This document shows, in pieces, positions 63,131 through 64,000 of a stretch of DNA of 64,000 nucleotides. The stretch is taken from contig BCHH01000006.1 of assembly GCA_001599595.1 (NCBI GenBank), positions 658,874-722,873 on the forward strand, written 5' to 3'. Below the pieces are notes generated by a model. It had not been told where the DNA came from. It saw only the letters and a list, made by a program, of their open reading frames with translations, and made no database searches. A program made the position numbers and the translations under genes. This DNA comes from Beverwykella pulmonaria (taxonomy: Eukaryota; Ascomycota; Dothideomycetes; Pleosporales; Melanommataceae). Positions within the stretch are counted from its first letter, which is position 1; each line of letters opens with the position of its first letter.

Positions 63131-63801
63131 AACGCTTTCCCTGCACCTCTAGCAGTTCCTCTAGATTTGGATTTCTATGCCTCAGGGCCTCGAGCTGTGG
63201 GAAATATTGACGTAACTCTTGTCCACGGATATGTCTGCTAACAAATGCTTGCATCAAGTGCTTGTTAATTTCCCTTTGTGGCCTCTCCAGAAACTACAGT
63301 TTGAGTCACGTATTTAATTTCGCATCTGTTAATTCAAAACCCAAGCAGCAGACTTCACAGAGTGTAATATAATAGTTTTCCGCTCACACCAAACGGTTTG
63401 GTTGGGTATGACGCACGGAATCGTCAGCCAATGCGGGGTATAATCGAGAGGCTTCTAATTCACCTGTAGTAAACTTTGTTTTCTAGTAATCATTTCATGG
63501 AGACATTGAACGAGATATCAAATATGAACAATCAACCGCGCCTTCTCTGTCGATTCATGCTTCGACGTCTCAGTTTTAGCGATGCAAGATATGCCCCCCC
63601 CCCCACAACAGCACCGCCGCCAGCTATGTCTTAACGGCCAACAAGGAGAATCCATGCGGAGTTCCTGGTAGGGAATGAACCAGCCATTCACGGCTGCTAA
63701 CTGGAGAGTAGAATTATATCAATAAATAACTTGAGGGCCATTCCTAATACTTATCGCCCTAGGATGCAGCAAATAAGGATTTTTGTGAGTCACATGGTCA
63801 T
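63131..63801. other. Intergenic stretch
   Basis: 671 bp. A run of 11 C at 63,594-63,604 is the only distinct feature. No gene seen. Confidence 0.35.
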
Positions 63802-63999
63802 TTAGAATACCCACTCTTCTAACCATGCGTCTATTCGCGCTGTCAGGATCGAGAACCAGATGTTCTGTCCGCAAGCACGTACGAGGCGATCGATGGTCAG
63901 TGCCCTGAGACAGCGATATGTACCAATATCTGCTCCGATTGGCGTAGCCTCCTTGCGAGGAGCTAAACAGCTACGAGATGAACAGGCCCATCTCATCAA
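63802..63999 (-). CDS. Possible 3' end of a gene entering from the right edge
   Basis: A minus-strand frame is open from the window edge to a stop at 63,802, about 65 residues, ending NIWFSILTARIDAWLEEWVF. It has plausible amphipathic helices but no recognised family, and it is too short to judge. Confidence 0.25.
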   Translation of the reverse strand: MMRWACSSRSCLAPRKEATPIGADIGTYRCLRALTIDRLVRACGQNIWFSILTARIDAWLEEWVF

Positions 64000-64000
64000 C

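Noticed and set aside
1..64000. tRNA or rRNA genes
   Set aside because: I saw no stretch with convincing A- and B-box spacing and cloverleaf pairing, though I could not scan this exhaustively by eye.
1..64000. Starship captain (DUF3435 tyrosine recombinase)
   Set aside because: No frame carries the expected recombinase pattern; the captain is either outside the window or absent.

Overview
The window is filamentous ascomycete (Pezizomycotina) nuclear DNA. Genes are broken by short GT-AG introns of about 45-115 bp. The left third carries conserved fungal genes: SLA2, SLU7, REV3 and a secreted cellulase with a fungal CBM1. The rest carries families typical of fungal accessory DNA: HET and NLR relics, DUF3723, a ferric reductase and MYB/SANT. 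I cannot place the class. All exon joins below were worked out by eye from reading-frame phase and splice motifs.

Layout. Positions 1-15,300 are a compact core block: the 3' end of a glycine-rich RNA-binding-type protein, a CBM1-GH5-X2-CBM46-like endoglucanase, the endocytic adaptor SLA2, the splicing factor SLU7, and REV3 (DNA polymerase zeta catalytic subunit). SLU7 and REV3 share a 337 bp divergent promoter. From about 15.3 kb the texture changes abruptly. From 15.3 to 30 kb the DNA is gene-poor and rich in relics: a degraded NB-ARC/ankyrin NLR, a DUF4238-type membrane protein, an intact-looking but catalytically dead ER-type Hsp70 homologue, a SnoaL-like protein, a frameshifted secreted protein, a LINE 3' fragment and a truncated HET gene.

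From 30 to 52 kb there is a run of mostly intact orphan genes. One encodes a DUF7924-type protein with a possible PD-(D/E)xK nuclease signature, one a MYB/SANT protein, one a protein with an N-terminal Met-Gly-Cys acylation signal, and one a polytopic membrane protein. Several others match nothing I know. They are interleaved with minisatellites and dispersed, transition-mutated repeats.

From 53 to 60 kb a DUF3723 gene, a broken pseudokinase and a complete ferric-reductase-like gene sit together. DUF3723 and FRE are signature accessory genes of Starship giant transposons, and MYB/SANT genes are also reported in them. The right part may therefore be the interior of a Starship or its remains. 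No tyrosine-recombinase captain (DUF3435) and no element ends are visible here. The final 4 kb hold an orphan nuclear-type protein with acidic SUMO-interaction-like motifs.

The assembly has one 60-N gap (55,078-55,137) inside a 15 bp coding repeat. Its nominal size breaks the reading frame and is almost certainly arbitrary.
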